Source: JBOGJG01 sp050747825 (lineage in GTDB: Bacteria > Acidobacteriota > UBA6911 > RPQK01 > JBOGJG01). From it: a stretch of 28,383 nt of DNA. Location of the stretch: positions 1-28,383 of the forward strand of contig JBOGJG010000138.1 of NCBI GenBank assembly GCA_050747825.1, given 5' to 3'. Numbering within the stretch: the stretch's first letter is position 1; every line of letters starts with the position of its first letter. The notes under the pieces were generated by a model. The model worked only from the letters and a program-made list of their open reading frames with translations. It had not been told where the DNA came from and made no database searches. Positions 21,805 through 28,383 of this stretch are shown here, one piece after another. Both the position numbers and the translations under genes were made by a program.

Positions 21805-22616
21805 CAGAAGTTATGTAAACCTCCCAGAAAGCTCGCTCCCAGAAAGATCAGCAGCACAGAAATAAAGCCCAGCATGCTGATAACAGCAGCACGCCGGCCT
21901 CTCCAGCCGGCCGTCAGCCTGAAGTAAATCAGGATCAGATAAATGCCCCAGGTGATAATCGCGGCGATGACGGTTGGATCTCGCAGCCAGCCGCTCACTT
22001 CCTGCTCGGCCCAGAGGATGCCTGCCAGCAAGCCCATCGTCATGAAGGCGAAACCTGAAATGAGAAATTTGACAAAAAGATCGTCCAGCAGATCGAGTGA
22101 GGGCAGCCGGTAGTAAAAAGTCTTGGGCTGCCTGTTCTTGAGCTCCTTCTCCTGGAATAGGTACAGAATTCCGGCCACAAAGGTGACGAAAAGCATGGCG
22201 TATCCCAGGAAAAGGAAAACCGAGTGCCAGAAAATCCAGGCGCTGCGCGGCAAATCACTTGCAGGAGAGGCTTTGACCAGCGTGGTTCCCAGCATCAGAG
22301 CGGCCACCAGAGGAAGGACGAAAATCCCGAGCTCCTTGATCCGATAGCGTCCATACGAGAGAAAAAAGCAGGCGGAGACAGTCCAGGCAAAGAAGGCCAG
22401 CGACTCTCGCATGTCGGTCAGGGGTAAATGGCCCTTTTGAACTCCGCTGTAGATCAGGAATCCGGAATGAAGGGCGAACGCAACCCCCACCCAGACAATG
22501 GCGGCCTTAAAGAACAGGTCCTTCTTGGTAATAAAAGCCAGCCCGCTGGTGAGCAGTCCAATGACATATAAGCCGAAGGCCGCATTGAATAAAACCGAGC
22601 TCATGAGACCCAACAT
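21804..22616 (-). CDS. HemX-like cytochrome c assembly (CcsA/CcmC superfamily) membrane protein
   Basis: A 270-aa polytopic membrane protein of the cytochrome c assembly family, as found upstream of hemA in many bacteria and called HemX there. About eight hydrophobic helices are visible, starting LFNAAFGLYVIGLLTSGLAF and ending FISVLLIFLGASFLGGLHNF. The helix with conserved His, WIFWHSVFLFLGYAMLFVTF, and the segment GLLAGILWAEQEVSGWLRDP are typical of the family. HemX affects HemA level in Bacillus; whether this one does so or handles heme for cytochromes is unknown. The start at 22616 is one choice; MSSVLF at 22604 is the other and would fit better if the TATAAT overlapping 22615-22620 is the promoter. 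Confidence 0.85.
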   Translation of the reverse strand: MLGLMSSVLFNAAFGLYVIGLLTSGLAFITKKDLFFKAAIVWVGVAFALHSGFLIYSGVQKGHLPLTDMRESLAFFAWTVSACFFLSYGRYRIKELGIFVLPLVAALMLGTTLVKASPASDLPRSAWIFWHSVFLFLGYAMLFVTFVAGILYLFQEKELKNRQPKTFYYRLPSLDLLDDLFVKFLISGFAFMTMGLLAGILWAEQEVSGWLRDPTVIAAIITWGIYLILIYFRLTAGWRGRRAAVISMLGFISVLLIFLGASFLGGLHNF

Positions 22617-22620
22617 TATA
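22615..22620 (-). promoter_or_regulatory. TATAAT box at the start of the hem operon
   Basis: A perfect TATAAT on the minus strand overlaps the first possible ATG (22616) and lies 10 nt before the second (22604). If it is the -10, the protein must start at 22604 with a leader of about 3 nt. No convincing -35 is seen, so this is tentative. Confidence 0.3.
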
Positions 22621-22685
22621 TCAGGGCCGGGTAGGTGGGAGTTTTGAAGATCGCCTGCACCCGGAGAAATGGTGAACGAGAGACT

Positions 22686-23111
22686 TTACAGGAACGGATT
22701 GACGACTCTTACGGTTCCGTAAAAACGGTCGTGCTGAAAATCCTCGGAGATCAATTCAGCCAGGCCAAAGTGCTCGGCATAGGCCCAAAGGTGAGCATCA
22801 AACCAGCTAAGCTGATAAGCAGCCGTGGCTCGAATTGCCGTCCGAAGTACTTCTGCGTTCGGATAGAGAACTAGAAATTGGCTTAAGAGTTCTTCGGCTT
22901 CACGCCGTGCCTCCTCCGGGGAAAGGAGGTATTCGTTGTTGTCCAGAGGCTTGGTGACCACCGAAACGAACTCAACGATAGCCTGATGGGGGAGCCGAAT
23001 GGTGTCCTCTGCGATCCCCTGGCGCAGCAACCGGGTTGCAATTGCCTGTTTCTCCGGGAATCTTGGATCAAAGCGGTACACCAGGACATTTGTATCAACC
23101 AGAGCTGCCAC
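22686..23111 (-). CDS. vapC: PIN-domain toxin VapC
   Basis: A 141-aa PIN-domain ribonuclease of the VapC toxin type. The first acidic residue lies in ALVDTNVLVYRFD (D6), followed by the mid-domain Glu in LPHQAIVEFVSVV, and the later acidic pair in LSWFDAHLWAYAE and LISEDFQHDR. All four catalytic positions look intact, so the toxin may be active on RNA. Start is GTG 23111, which overlaps the end of vapB by 17 nt. The pair sits between the hem operon and the polysaccharide genes, in a strand-switch region, and has no functional link to either that can be seen. Confidence 0.85.
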   Translation of the reverse strand: MAALVDTNVLVYRFDPRFPEKQAIATRLLRQGIAEDTIRLPHQAIVEFVSVVTKPLDNNEYLLSPEEARREAEELLSQFLVLYPNAEVLRTAIRATAAYQLSWFDAHLWAYAEHFGLAELISEDFQHDRFYGTVRVVNPFL

Positions 23112-23382
23112 GATTATAAAGATCCTCGCGCTTCCACCCCCGACTCTTGGGAGGCTTCATTTTCGGTTTTCTAGGCTGGCGCTCCTGCTGGCGAAGCGTA
23201 GCCTGATCGAATACTTTGAGCCGTGTTTGGCGGTCGGGAAAGGATTCATGTCCGCGGGGAGGAATTACCCTAATGATCTCACCGGCAGCGACCCACTCAA
23301 TCTCGTCTCCCGGGCGAATACCGTATTGATCCGCCAAAGCCTTGGGCACACTTACCTGAAGCTTACTGGTGACCTTGGACAT
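23095..23382 (-). CDS. vapB: AbrB/SpoVT-type antitoxin VapB
   Basis: A 95-aa antitoxin with an N-terminal swapped-hairpin AbrB domain (SKVTSKLQVSVPKALADQYG, then IRPGDEIEWVAAGEIIRVIP). This fold binds DNA and usually represses its own operon. The C-terminal half (about 50-95) is basic and probably disordered, and would wrap the VapC toxin. The start at 23382 is chosen over one 12 codons upstream because the AbrB domain begins there and AAGGA lies just before it. A -10-like TATTGT ends only 7 nt before this ATG. Confidence 0.85.
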   Translation of the reverse strand: MSKVTSKLQVSVPKALADQYGIRPGDEIEWVAAGEIIRVIPPRGHESFPDRQTRLKVFDQATLRQQERQPRKPKMKPPKSRGWKREDLYNRGSSG

Positions 23383-23389
23383 AGTCCTT

Positions 23390-23413
23390 ACAATAGCAAG
23401 GATAGTTTCCTTG
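23390..23413 (-). promoter_or_regulatory. vapB extended -10 with overlapping inverted-repeat operator
   Basis: On the minus strand TGC-TATTGT (23398-23390) is an extended -10. It overlaps the inverted repeat CAAGGA-5nt-TCCTTG at 23397-23413, which covers the spacer towards the -35. This is a suitable place for VapB (AbrB-type) autorepression. Confidence 0.45.
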
Positions 23414-23435
23414 TTCAAGCTTTATCGGGCAGAGA

Positions 23436-23464
23436 TTACCGACAGGTGGTTTTTGTGCTACACT
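23436..23464 (+). promoter_or_regulatory. Promoter of the polysaccharide export pair
   Basis: TTACCG (23436-23441), 17-nt spacer, then extended -10 TGC-TACACT (23459-23464). The leader would be about 20 nt, to the ATG at 23492, with only a weak Shine-Dalgarno-like AGAGAG. Confidence 0.45.
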
Positions 23465-23491
23465 CGCGACTTGCAAAAGAGAGCAAATTGA

Positions 23492-24631
23492 ATGGCGGAC
23501 GAACCCATCGAACCCTTGCATTCCGACTCGCGGGCCACGACCTACATCCTCACGCCCGCCTATGAGTCTGAAGCTTATGACCCTCGCAACGAATTCACGG
23601 TAGCGGACTGCCTGGTGGTCCTGTTGAAAAGGCGCTGGCTGATTCTTGGAATCTGGCTGCTGGTAATCGCCGTTGCGATGGCGGCTTCTTACCTGGAGCA
23701 ACCGCGCTACCAGGCGCAGGCCACTTTCCTGGTGGCGGAGAAGAGTTCCGAGAACATCCTCGGCGAGGGCAATTCGGGAGACTTTGAATTCAAGGATCCT
23801 GTCGCCTATTACAGGGAAATTGCCGTCAGCTCTCCTATCCTCAACCGGCTGCTCAAGGAGCCCTTCGGTCTTCGTGACGGCGATGAAAAAATCCCTTTGA
23901 TTGACTTGTTGAACGTCACCGGATATACCGAGGAAGAACGGCTGTACCGAGGACGGGAGCTTCTTAAAAGGGATATCGATGTTGTCAGTCAAAAGAATTT
24001 CGTCTACCTTCTGACGCTGACTGCCGAAGCATCGACGCCTGAACTGGCCGCTGCCCTGGCAAATCGACTCATCGATCTCCTGAGAAGCTATGACATCGAA
24101 CTGAAGACCGCCAACGTTCAAAACCGCATGCAGTTTCTTGAAAGCCAACTGGCTGAGACGGAGAAGAACCTCAGGTCCACCGAGAAGGAGTTCGAATACT
24201 TTCAAAAGCGAAACCGTATGACGAATGCGCCCCACCTGATGCTGGAACGCGACCGTCTGGAGCGAGATCTGTCACTCCAGGACGACTTGTATAGGACTTT
24301 TCGGAGAGAGCTGGAGCTGGCCCGGATCGCCGAAAAGAAGGACGCCTCCGCTATTTCGCTGATTGATTCAGCCGTCCCGCCGCGGATTCCCTCCAGTCCG
24401 AAGACCGGGCGTGCTGTCGCTATCGCCTCGGCTGCCGGGCTTCTATTGGGCGTCCTCCTGGCCTTTGTGCTGGAATTCGCTTCCCGTCTGGGGGCCGCCC
24501 GGGGCGAAGGCTCTGAATTGATTCAGGCCTGGCAGGCCACCAAAAACGATTTCAGAAAGCTCGCCTTTCTGGGGGTCAGAAAGCAGTTGCCGGACCGCAA
24601 TCCAGCGTCTCGCAAATCCGCCGAATACTGA
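23492..24631 (+). CDS. Wzz/GumC-type polysaccharide co-polymerase
   Basis: A 379-aa inner-membrane protein that controls chain length or export of a polysaccharide. After a cytosolic start, NEFTVADCLVVLLKRRW leads into membrane helix 1 (about 48-67). The periplasmic part begins QPRYQAQATFLV, the normal Wzz start, and contains a coiled coil (about 205-280, with MQFLESQLAETEKNLRSTEK). The Pro-rich motif before helix 2 is present (DSAVPPRIPSSPKTGR), then helix 2 at about 309-332. There is no C-terminal tyrosine kinase domain, so any kinase is separate. Its stop overlaps the next start as TGATG, coupling it to the export outer-membrane protein. No glycosyltransferases are in the window. Confidence 0.88.
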   Translation: MADEPIEPLHSDSRATTYILTPAYESEAYDPRNEFTVADCLVVLLKRRWLILGIWLLVIAVAMAASYLEQPRYQAQATFLVAEKSSENILGEGNSGDFEFKDPVAYYREIAVSSPILNRLLKEPFGLRDGDEKIPLIDLLNVTGYTEEERLYRGRELLKRDIDVVSQKNFVYLLTLTAEASTPELAAALANRLIDLLRSYDIELKTANVQNRMQFLESQLAETEKNLRSTEKEFEYFQKRNRMTNAPHLMLERDRLERDLSLQDDLYRTFRRELELARIAEKKDASAISLIDSAVPPRIPSSPKTGRAVAIASAAGLLLGVLLAFVLEFASRLGAARGEGSELIQAWQATKNDFRKLAFLGVRKQLPDRNPASRKSAEY

Positions 24632-27408
24632 TGAATAAAGGTTTTCTTTTCTGCCTACATATATCTTGTCTGGCCGTCATTTTTTCCGGTCTTTTCGTTG
24701 CGCGGGTGATTCAAGCCCAACCGGCTGCACCGCCCGCTTCCGCTCCAGTTCAATCGCCGGAACAACGGGAACTTGAAGGGTCCCAGGTCCTGGGTAAGGA
24801 TACCGCAGTCAGCGAGGAGGATTTCGTCGAATCCATTGTTCCCGAGACCGAACAGCTCCCCATTTTCGGGCGAGACGTATTCGGTATCGACACGACGACG
24901 CTGGTTCCCGGAGCGATCAATCCGCAGAGTTTTTATGTGTCGCCGGGCGACGAATTGTTACTGCAGGTCTGGGGAGATCTGAACCTTGAGTATCAACTGC
25001 AGGTATCCGGGGACATCTATGTTTCGATACCGGAAGTGGGTCGCGTCTATCTGGGAGGCAAGACGCTGGCCGAAGCGCAAGTCAGTGTGGTGCGGGCACT
25101 GGCCGGCATTTACAGTTCTTACATTGATCCTGACAATCCGAGCGGCAGTTCGGCCAGAGTCTCGCTGACACCGGTTTCCGTTAAAGATGTCCGCTTCCTT
25201 GTCCAGGGAGAAGTCACGCGGCCCGGAAGCTACTCTCTGCATCCCTCGCTGGCCAACCTGGTCTATGCAGTATCCCGTGCCGGCGGCGTCCGGGAAACCG
25301 GCTCGTTGCGCAACATCGCCATCCGGAGGGGCGGCCGGAGTGTTTCGGTTGACTTCTACGATTTCCTGTTGCAAGGAAACATTGGTGAAAGCAGCGTCCA
25401 GATCCAGAGCGGCGATATCATCTTCGTCCCACTGAAAACCAAAGAGGTATCCATCCAGGGTGAAGTGCGCCGCCCGGCCCGGTACGAACTGCTCGAGGGC
25501 GAGTATCTGCAGGACCTTATCAAGATGGCCGGCGGCCTGAAGCCTTCGGCCAGCCTTGAAAAGTCCCTGATCCTTCGTACTCAACTGAACGAGGGTATGC
25601 AAACCATCGATGTCAACTTGAACGAGATGAATAAGATCGGGTTGCGGGTGTCGCTGCAGGACCAGGACATCGTCAATGTATTCTCGACGTTTCTGTTGCG
25701 CATTGACTATGTCAGTGTTCAGGGTCTGGGAATTGCCCTCCCCGGTGAATACCAGCTAAAAGAGGGCATGCGCCTGAAGGACGTAATCGAACAGGCGGGC
25801 GGGCTGACGGGGCAGGCCTACCTGGCACGCGCGGATCTGATCCGAACACGACCCGACATGACACGCTATTACTTGAGCGTGAATCTCCGGGACGTGCTCC
25901 GCGGCGCCCCCGATCAGAATGTCCTCATGGATAACCTTGACCAGCTGATCATCTACACCGTCAAGGAAATCGAAGGACAAGAATGGTTTGTCAACCTGCA
26001 AGGCCACGTAAAGAATCCTGGTCAGTTTGAGCTCTATGCGGGGATGACGCTGTTTGATCTCTTGTTCGCCAAGGGAGGTTTTCAGGACCAAGATTTTCTC
26101 AAAGAGACTTACGCCGAACGCGGAGACGTCCTGCGGGTTCCCTCCGACGGTGCCGGCCGCCAATTGATCAAGTTCAATCTCGCGGACCTGCTGGCGGGAA
26201 AGCCGGACGCCAATCTCGAGTTGCAGGCAAGAGATAATATCCGGATCTACTCGGTCTCTGAGGTGGTCGCGGCGGACCATACCGTCACACTGAGCGGCCA
26301 CGTCAAGCAGCCCGGAAGCCATTCACTCCACGAGAACATGACGTTATTCGACGTCCTCGAGATCAAGGGCGGATTTCAGGACCGGGAATTTCGCAAACAG
26401 ACTTTTCTGGAACGCGCAGACCTGATCCGGCAGGTTCGAAACGGCAATCAAATCGACCGGGAACTCGTTCGCTTTAACCTGGGAGCGCTTCTTCTGGGTG
26501 ACGATTCGCAAAATCTCAAGCTGGAGGCTAACGATCAAATCGTCATTTATTCGACGGACGACTTTGCCAATCCCAAAACGGTTTCCATCGACGGTTTTGT
26601 AAAGAAACCCGGTTCATATCCCTATGCAGTGAACATGACGCTGGGAGATCTGATCGTGCAGGCGGGAGGTTTCCGGGAGGGAGCTTATGCGCGGGCCGAA
26701 ATTTCCCGGCTGGACGCCTCGGCCAATCCGAGCGTGGAAAAACAGATTCTGCAGGTCGATGTGACGGAAAACTTTTTCGAGTCGGATGAACAGAGCGGCC
26801 TGCCGTTAAAGAACAATGACCATGTTTTTATCCGGAAACACCCGGATTATGAAGAGCAGGCCGTCGTCGAACTGACAGGTGAGATTCAGTTTCCCGGACG
26901 CTATGTGCTGAAGGGCGATCAGGAAAGGCTTTCCGATCTGATCCGGCGGGCCGGCGGGCTGAAGGAATCCGCTTTCATGCCGGCCGCCCGGCTGCTTCGT
27001 CTGGAGGACAGGCCGGAAACTGAGAAGCCCTGGACGGAGGAGCGAGGGACTCCCGAAAGATATCGTATAACCTTTCAACTGGAAAAAGCCTTGCAGCAAC
27101 CCGGATCTGGAACCGATCTCTTTTTGCGGGATGGCGACCGTCTGGAGATCCCGCGGTTCGAAAACCTGGTGCGCATTCGGGGCCAGGTTCTTCAGGAGCT
27201 GACACTGACGCATCAGCCGGGCAAAGACGCGGCCTACTACATCGCCCAATCGGGCGGGTTGCTTGACAACGCGGATAAGAACAATATCACGATTATCCTT
27301 CCAGACGGCCGCGTCCTGCAGGACAAGCGCGGTTTCCTCGGCCTGGGCAGCACAAAAATCGAGCCCATGTCCATCATCGAAGTCGGGGCGACATCCCTGG
27401 AGCTTTGA
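24631..27408 (+). CDS. Polysaccharide export outer-membrane protein with eight SLBB repeats
   Basis: A 925-aa Wza-related export protein, more than twice the usual length. A signal peptide (residues 1 to about 29, ending VIQAQ) lacks a lipobox cysteine near its end. A Pro/Ala/Glu-rich stretch leads to the poly-export domain (about 101-180: FYVSPGDELLLQVWGDLN, YVSIPEVGRVYLGGKTL). Eight SLBB domains then follow at about 187, 271, 359, 453, 551, 650, 745 and 846, each with a GxVxxPGxY strand and an AGG turn. Repeats four and five are most alike (MTLFDLLFAKGGFQDQDF against MTLFDVLEIKGGFQDREF), pointing to recent duplication. No C-terminal amphipathic helix like that of Wza was recognised. The start overlaps the wzz stop. 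SLBB repeats would line a long periplasmic channel; that is inference. Confidence 0.88.
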   Translation: MNKGFLFCLHISCLAVIFSGLFVARVIQAQPAAPPASAPVQSPEQRELEGSQVLGKDTAVSEEDFVESIVPETEQLPIFGRDVFGIDTTTLVPGAINPQSFYVSPGDELLLQVWGDLNLEYQLQVSGDIYVSIPEVGRVYLGGKTLAEAQVSVVRALAGIYSSYIDPDNPSGSSARVSLTPVSVKDVRFLVQGEVTRPGSYSLHPSLANLVYAVSRAGGVRETGSLRNIAIRRGGRSVSVDFYDFLLQGNIGESSVQIQSGDIIFVPLKTKEVSIQGEVRRPARYELLEGEYLQDLIKMAGGLKPSASLEKSLILRTQLNEGMQTIDVNLNEMNKIGLRVSLQDQDIVNVFSTFLLRIDYVSVQGLGIALPGEYQLKEGMRLKDVIEQAGGLTGQAYLARADLIRTRPDMTRYYLSVNLRDVLRGAPDQNVLMDNLDQLIIYTVKEIEGQEWFVNLQGHVKNPGQFELYAGMTLFDLLFAKGGFQDQDFLKETYAERGDVLRVPSDGAGRQLIKFNLADLLAGKPDANLELQARDNIRIYSVSEVVAADHTVTLSGHVKQPGSHSLHENMTLFDVLEIKGGFQDREFRKQTFLERADLIRQVRNGNQIDRELVRFNLGALLLGDDSQNLKLEANDQIVIYSTDDFANPKTVSIDGFVKKPGSYPYAVNMTLGDLIVQAGGFREGAYARAEISRLDASANPSVEKQILQVDVTENFFESDEQSGLPLKNNDHVFIRKHPDYEEQAVVELTGEIQFPGRYVLKGDQERLSDLIRRAGGLKESAFMPAARLLRLEDRPETEKPWTEERGTPERYRITFQLEKALQQPGSGTDLFLRDGDRLEIPRFENLVRIRGQVLQELTLTHQPGKDAAYYIAQSGGLLDNADKNNITIILPDGRVLQDKRGFLGLGSTKIEPMSIIEVGATSLEL

Positions 27409-27490
27409 ACCGTATTTTTACCGAACTTGATCTCGCCTCGCCTGCAAAGTGCCCCGGAGGGCGGACTTGACGCGCCTTCCGCAAAGTCTT

Positions 27491-27685
27491 CTAAATCTGT
27501 AAGGCGAAGCACAACGTCCCCCTTTGCCTCTTTGCCTCGATAATTTCCAGCTGGCGAATGAGCCCGTCCTGGATCAATTTCGTGCGGTAGAACTGGGATT
27601 CCGTTACTGAATCGAGATAGGACTCAATCGTACTGAGGGCATCGAGAATGTGACGGAGGTAAACTCCATCATCTCGCTTCTTCAT
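27491..27685 (-). pseudogene. Truncated HepT (DUF86) toxin remnant
   Basis: The first 65 residues match the HepT start: MKKRDDGVYLRHILDALSTI, then FYRTKLIQDGLIRQLEIIEA. The normal sequence would continue IIGEAxKRL and reach the catalytic RxxxxH motif. Here a Gly and one more residue are missing and the frame runs into RGTLCFALQI and a stop, so the active site is lost. The upstream antitoxin frame reads straight into it without a stop. The gap 27409-27490 after the SLBB gene holds no recognised feature. Confidence 0.7.
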
Positions 27686-27966
27686 AGAGGGGCTTGTGGT
27701 CTTGAGGATAGTCTCTCGCAAATAGGGACTCAGAGCCCCTTCGGTAACGAGGTCAACCTTGCGTCCAACGCTCTGAGCCAGCTCGTTTTCCAACCGAACG
27801 AGCTCAAGAACTCAAGAAGGCTTTTTGGCTTGCTTAAACGGACCAGGAAGTCCACATCGCTTGAATCGTCTTCTTCCCCACGTGCGGCAGAGCCGAAGAT
27901 CCTAAGCTGGGCCACATCGTTTTTCTTGCAAAATTTGGCCACTCGTTCGCGCTCGATCGTCACCAT
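27686..27966 (-). pseudogene. Frameshifted MNT-type nucleotidyltransferase antitoxin
   Basis: From ATG 27966 the protein reads MVTIERERVAKFCKKNDVAQ, then the minimal nucleotidyltransferase motif GSAARGEEDDSSDVDFLV with its GSxxRG and DxD residues. The first frame breaks after KSLLEF. The expected continuation VRLENELAQSVGRKVDLVTE is found in another frame. The cause is visible: an 8-bp tandem duplication, CTCAAGAA CTCAAGAA on the plus strand at 27803-27818. Removing one copy restores a single frame. With HepT downstream this was an MNT-HepT toxin-antitoxin pair. Confidence 0.8.
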
Positions 27967-27997
27967 GGGCCCACTGTACCCGGTCCTCGGGTGGGCG

Positions 27998-28190
27998 TCA
28001 AATTTCCAAACTTGTAGTCCGGCCGGCAAGAACGAGCTCGAGGTCCCGGACATCCTGCCTGCAATAGACGGAAGCGACCAGCTCCATGCCGGTGACTACC
28101 GGGCAGGACCAGCGATCGATCGAGTCCACATGCTGGATGGACCGGCCTTCCTGCGCAGGACTTCCACCTGAATGCCGGTATCGACAAGCT
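27998..28190 (-). pseudogene. Decayed PIN-domain (VapC-like) remnant
   Basis: Two frames of the minus strand together resemble a PIN toxin. One frame gives LVDTGIQVEVLRRK, the usual start with its Asp, but a TAG lies just before it and no start codon is visible. A second frame continues GRSIQHVDSIDRW, CPVVTGMELVASVY and CRQDVRDLELVLAG, which matches the middle of a PIN domain, then stops at 27998. The C-terminal acidic residues are missing. The reading needs a frameshift near 28150, so the identification is tentative. Confidence 0.5.
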
Positions 28191-28308
28191 ATCCCACGAG
28201 ATCACCTGCGTTCCGGCTCTCTCCGGTGCTTTTCGTATCCGCTAGCGCTTAATGGAGCATAAATGGAGCAGAGCCGCTTGGAGGGGTCCCCGCAAGTCGT
28301 TGAAAACA

Positions 28309-28382
<74 letters not shown>

Positions 28383-28383
28383 T

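Noticed and set aside
23363..24235. 290-codon minus-strand open frame covering wzz and the vapB promoter
   Set aside because: The plus strand encodes a clear Wzz protein here; the antisense product has no family features.
27442..27480. Small GCCC/GGGC hairpin after the SLBB gene as a terminator
   Set aside because: The stem is only about four base pairs and no U-tract follows.
27650..28171. 173-codon plus-strand open frame at the right end
   Set aside because: It is antisense to the MNT and PIN remnants, whose motifs on the minus strand are convincing.

Overview
The window looks like a chromosomal contig from an Acidobacteriota bacterium, probably an environmental or metagenome-assembled genome. 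The assignment is inferred from a VWFA-related protein of the type best known from that phylum, a BlaI regulator paired with an M56 peptidase carrying HEAT repeats, Gly-Val repeats, and a mix of ATG, GTG and TTG starts. The lineage below phylum cannot be read from the sequence. Both ends are cut: the left end enters the last 34 codons of an enolase-superfamily protein, and the right end stops one base beyond a tRNA-Gly.

Layout. 1-4.2 kb: glycolate oxidation, with a GlcD-GlcE fusion followed by GlcF. 4.2-7.2 kb: a BlaI-type repressor, an M56 (BlaR1-like) membrane peptidase and a small membrane-associated protein. 7.4-10.0 kb: a YugP-type zinc metallopeptidase, an EamA transporter and an unassigned radical SAM enzyme. 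10.1-14.8 kb (minus): a lipoprotein gene followed by gcvT-gcvH-gcvPA-gcvPB, the glycine cleavage system. 14.9-18.8 kb: a membrane-anchored coiled-coil protein (+), a secreted VWA protein (-) and a TonB-C-like exported protein (+). 18.8-22.6 kb (minus): hemX-like, hemA, hemC, hemD, for early tetrapyrrole synthesis. 22.7-23.4 kb (minus): a vapBC toxin-antitoxin pair. 23.5-27.4 kb (+): a Wzz-type chain-length protein and a very long export protein with eight SLBB repeats. 27.5-28.4 kb (minus): decayed MNT/HepT and PIN toxin-antitoxin remnants, then tRNA-Gly(CCC).

Most operons are tight: gcv and hem genes overlap by ATGA, GTGA or TGATG junctions, as do wzz and the SLBB gene. Glycolate oxidase makes glyoxylate, which a transaminase elsewhere could turn into glycine for the Gcv system; that metabolic link is inference.

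The most unusual property is a set of short dispersed repeats, several built on 7-bp units. The unit CTCAGGC recurs inside four protein genes (five arrays). Because 7 is coprime to 3, it reads as the same stop-free heptapeptide cycle (LRPQASG) in all three frames, whereas the opposite strand hits TGA in every frame. A second heptamer (AGTTCCA) forms hairpins directly after stop codons. A third element shares an identical 31-bp core, in opposite orientations, between two unrelated genes and is translated in both. A second pattern is that several first-in-operon genes have a -10-like box (often TGC-TAnnnT) only 4-11 nt before the start codon and no Shine-Dalgarno, suggesting leaderless mRNAs, while internal genes often have clear Shine-Dalgarno sites.
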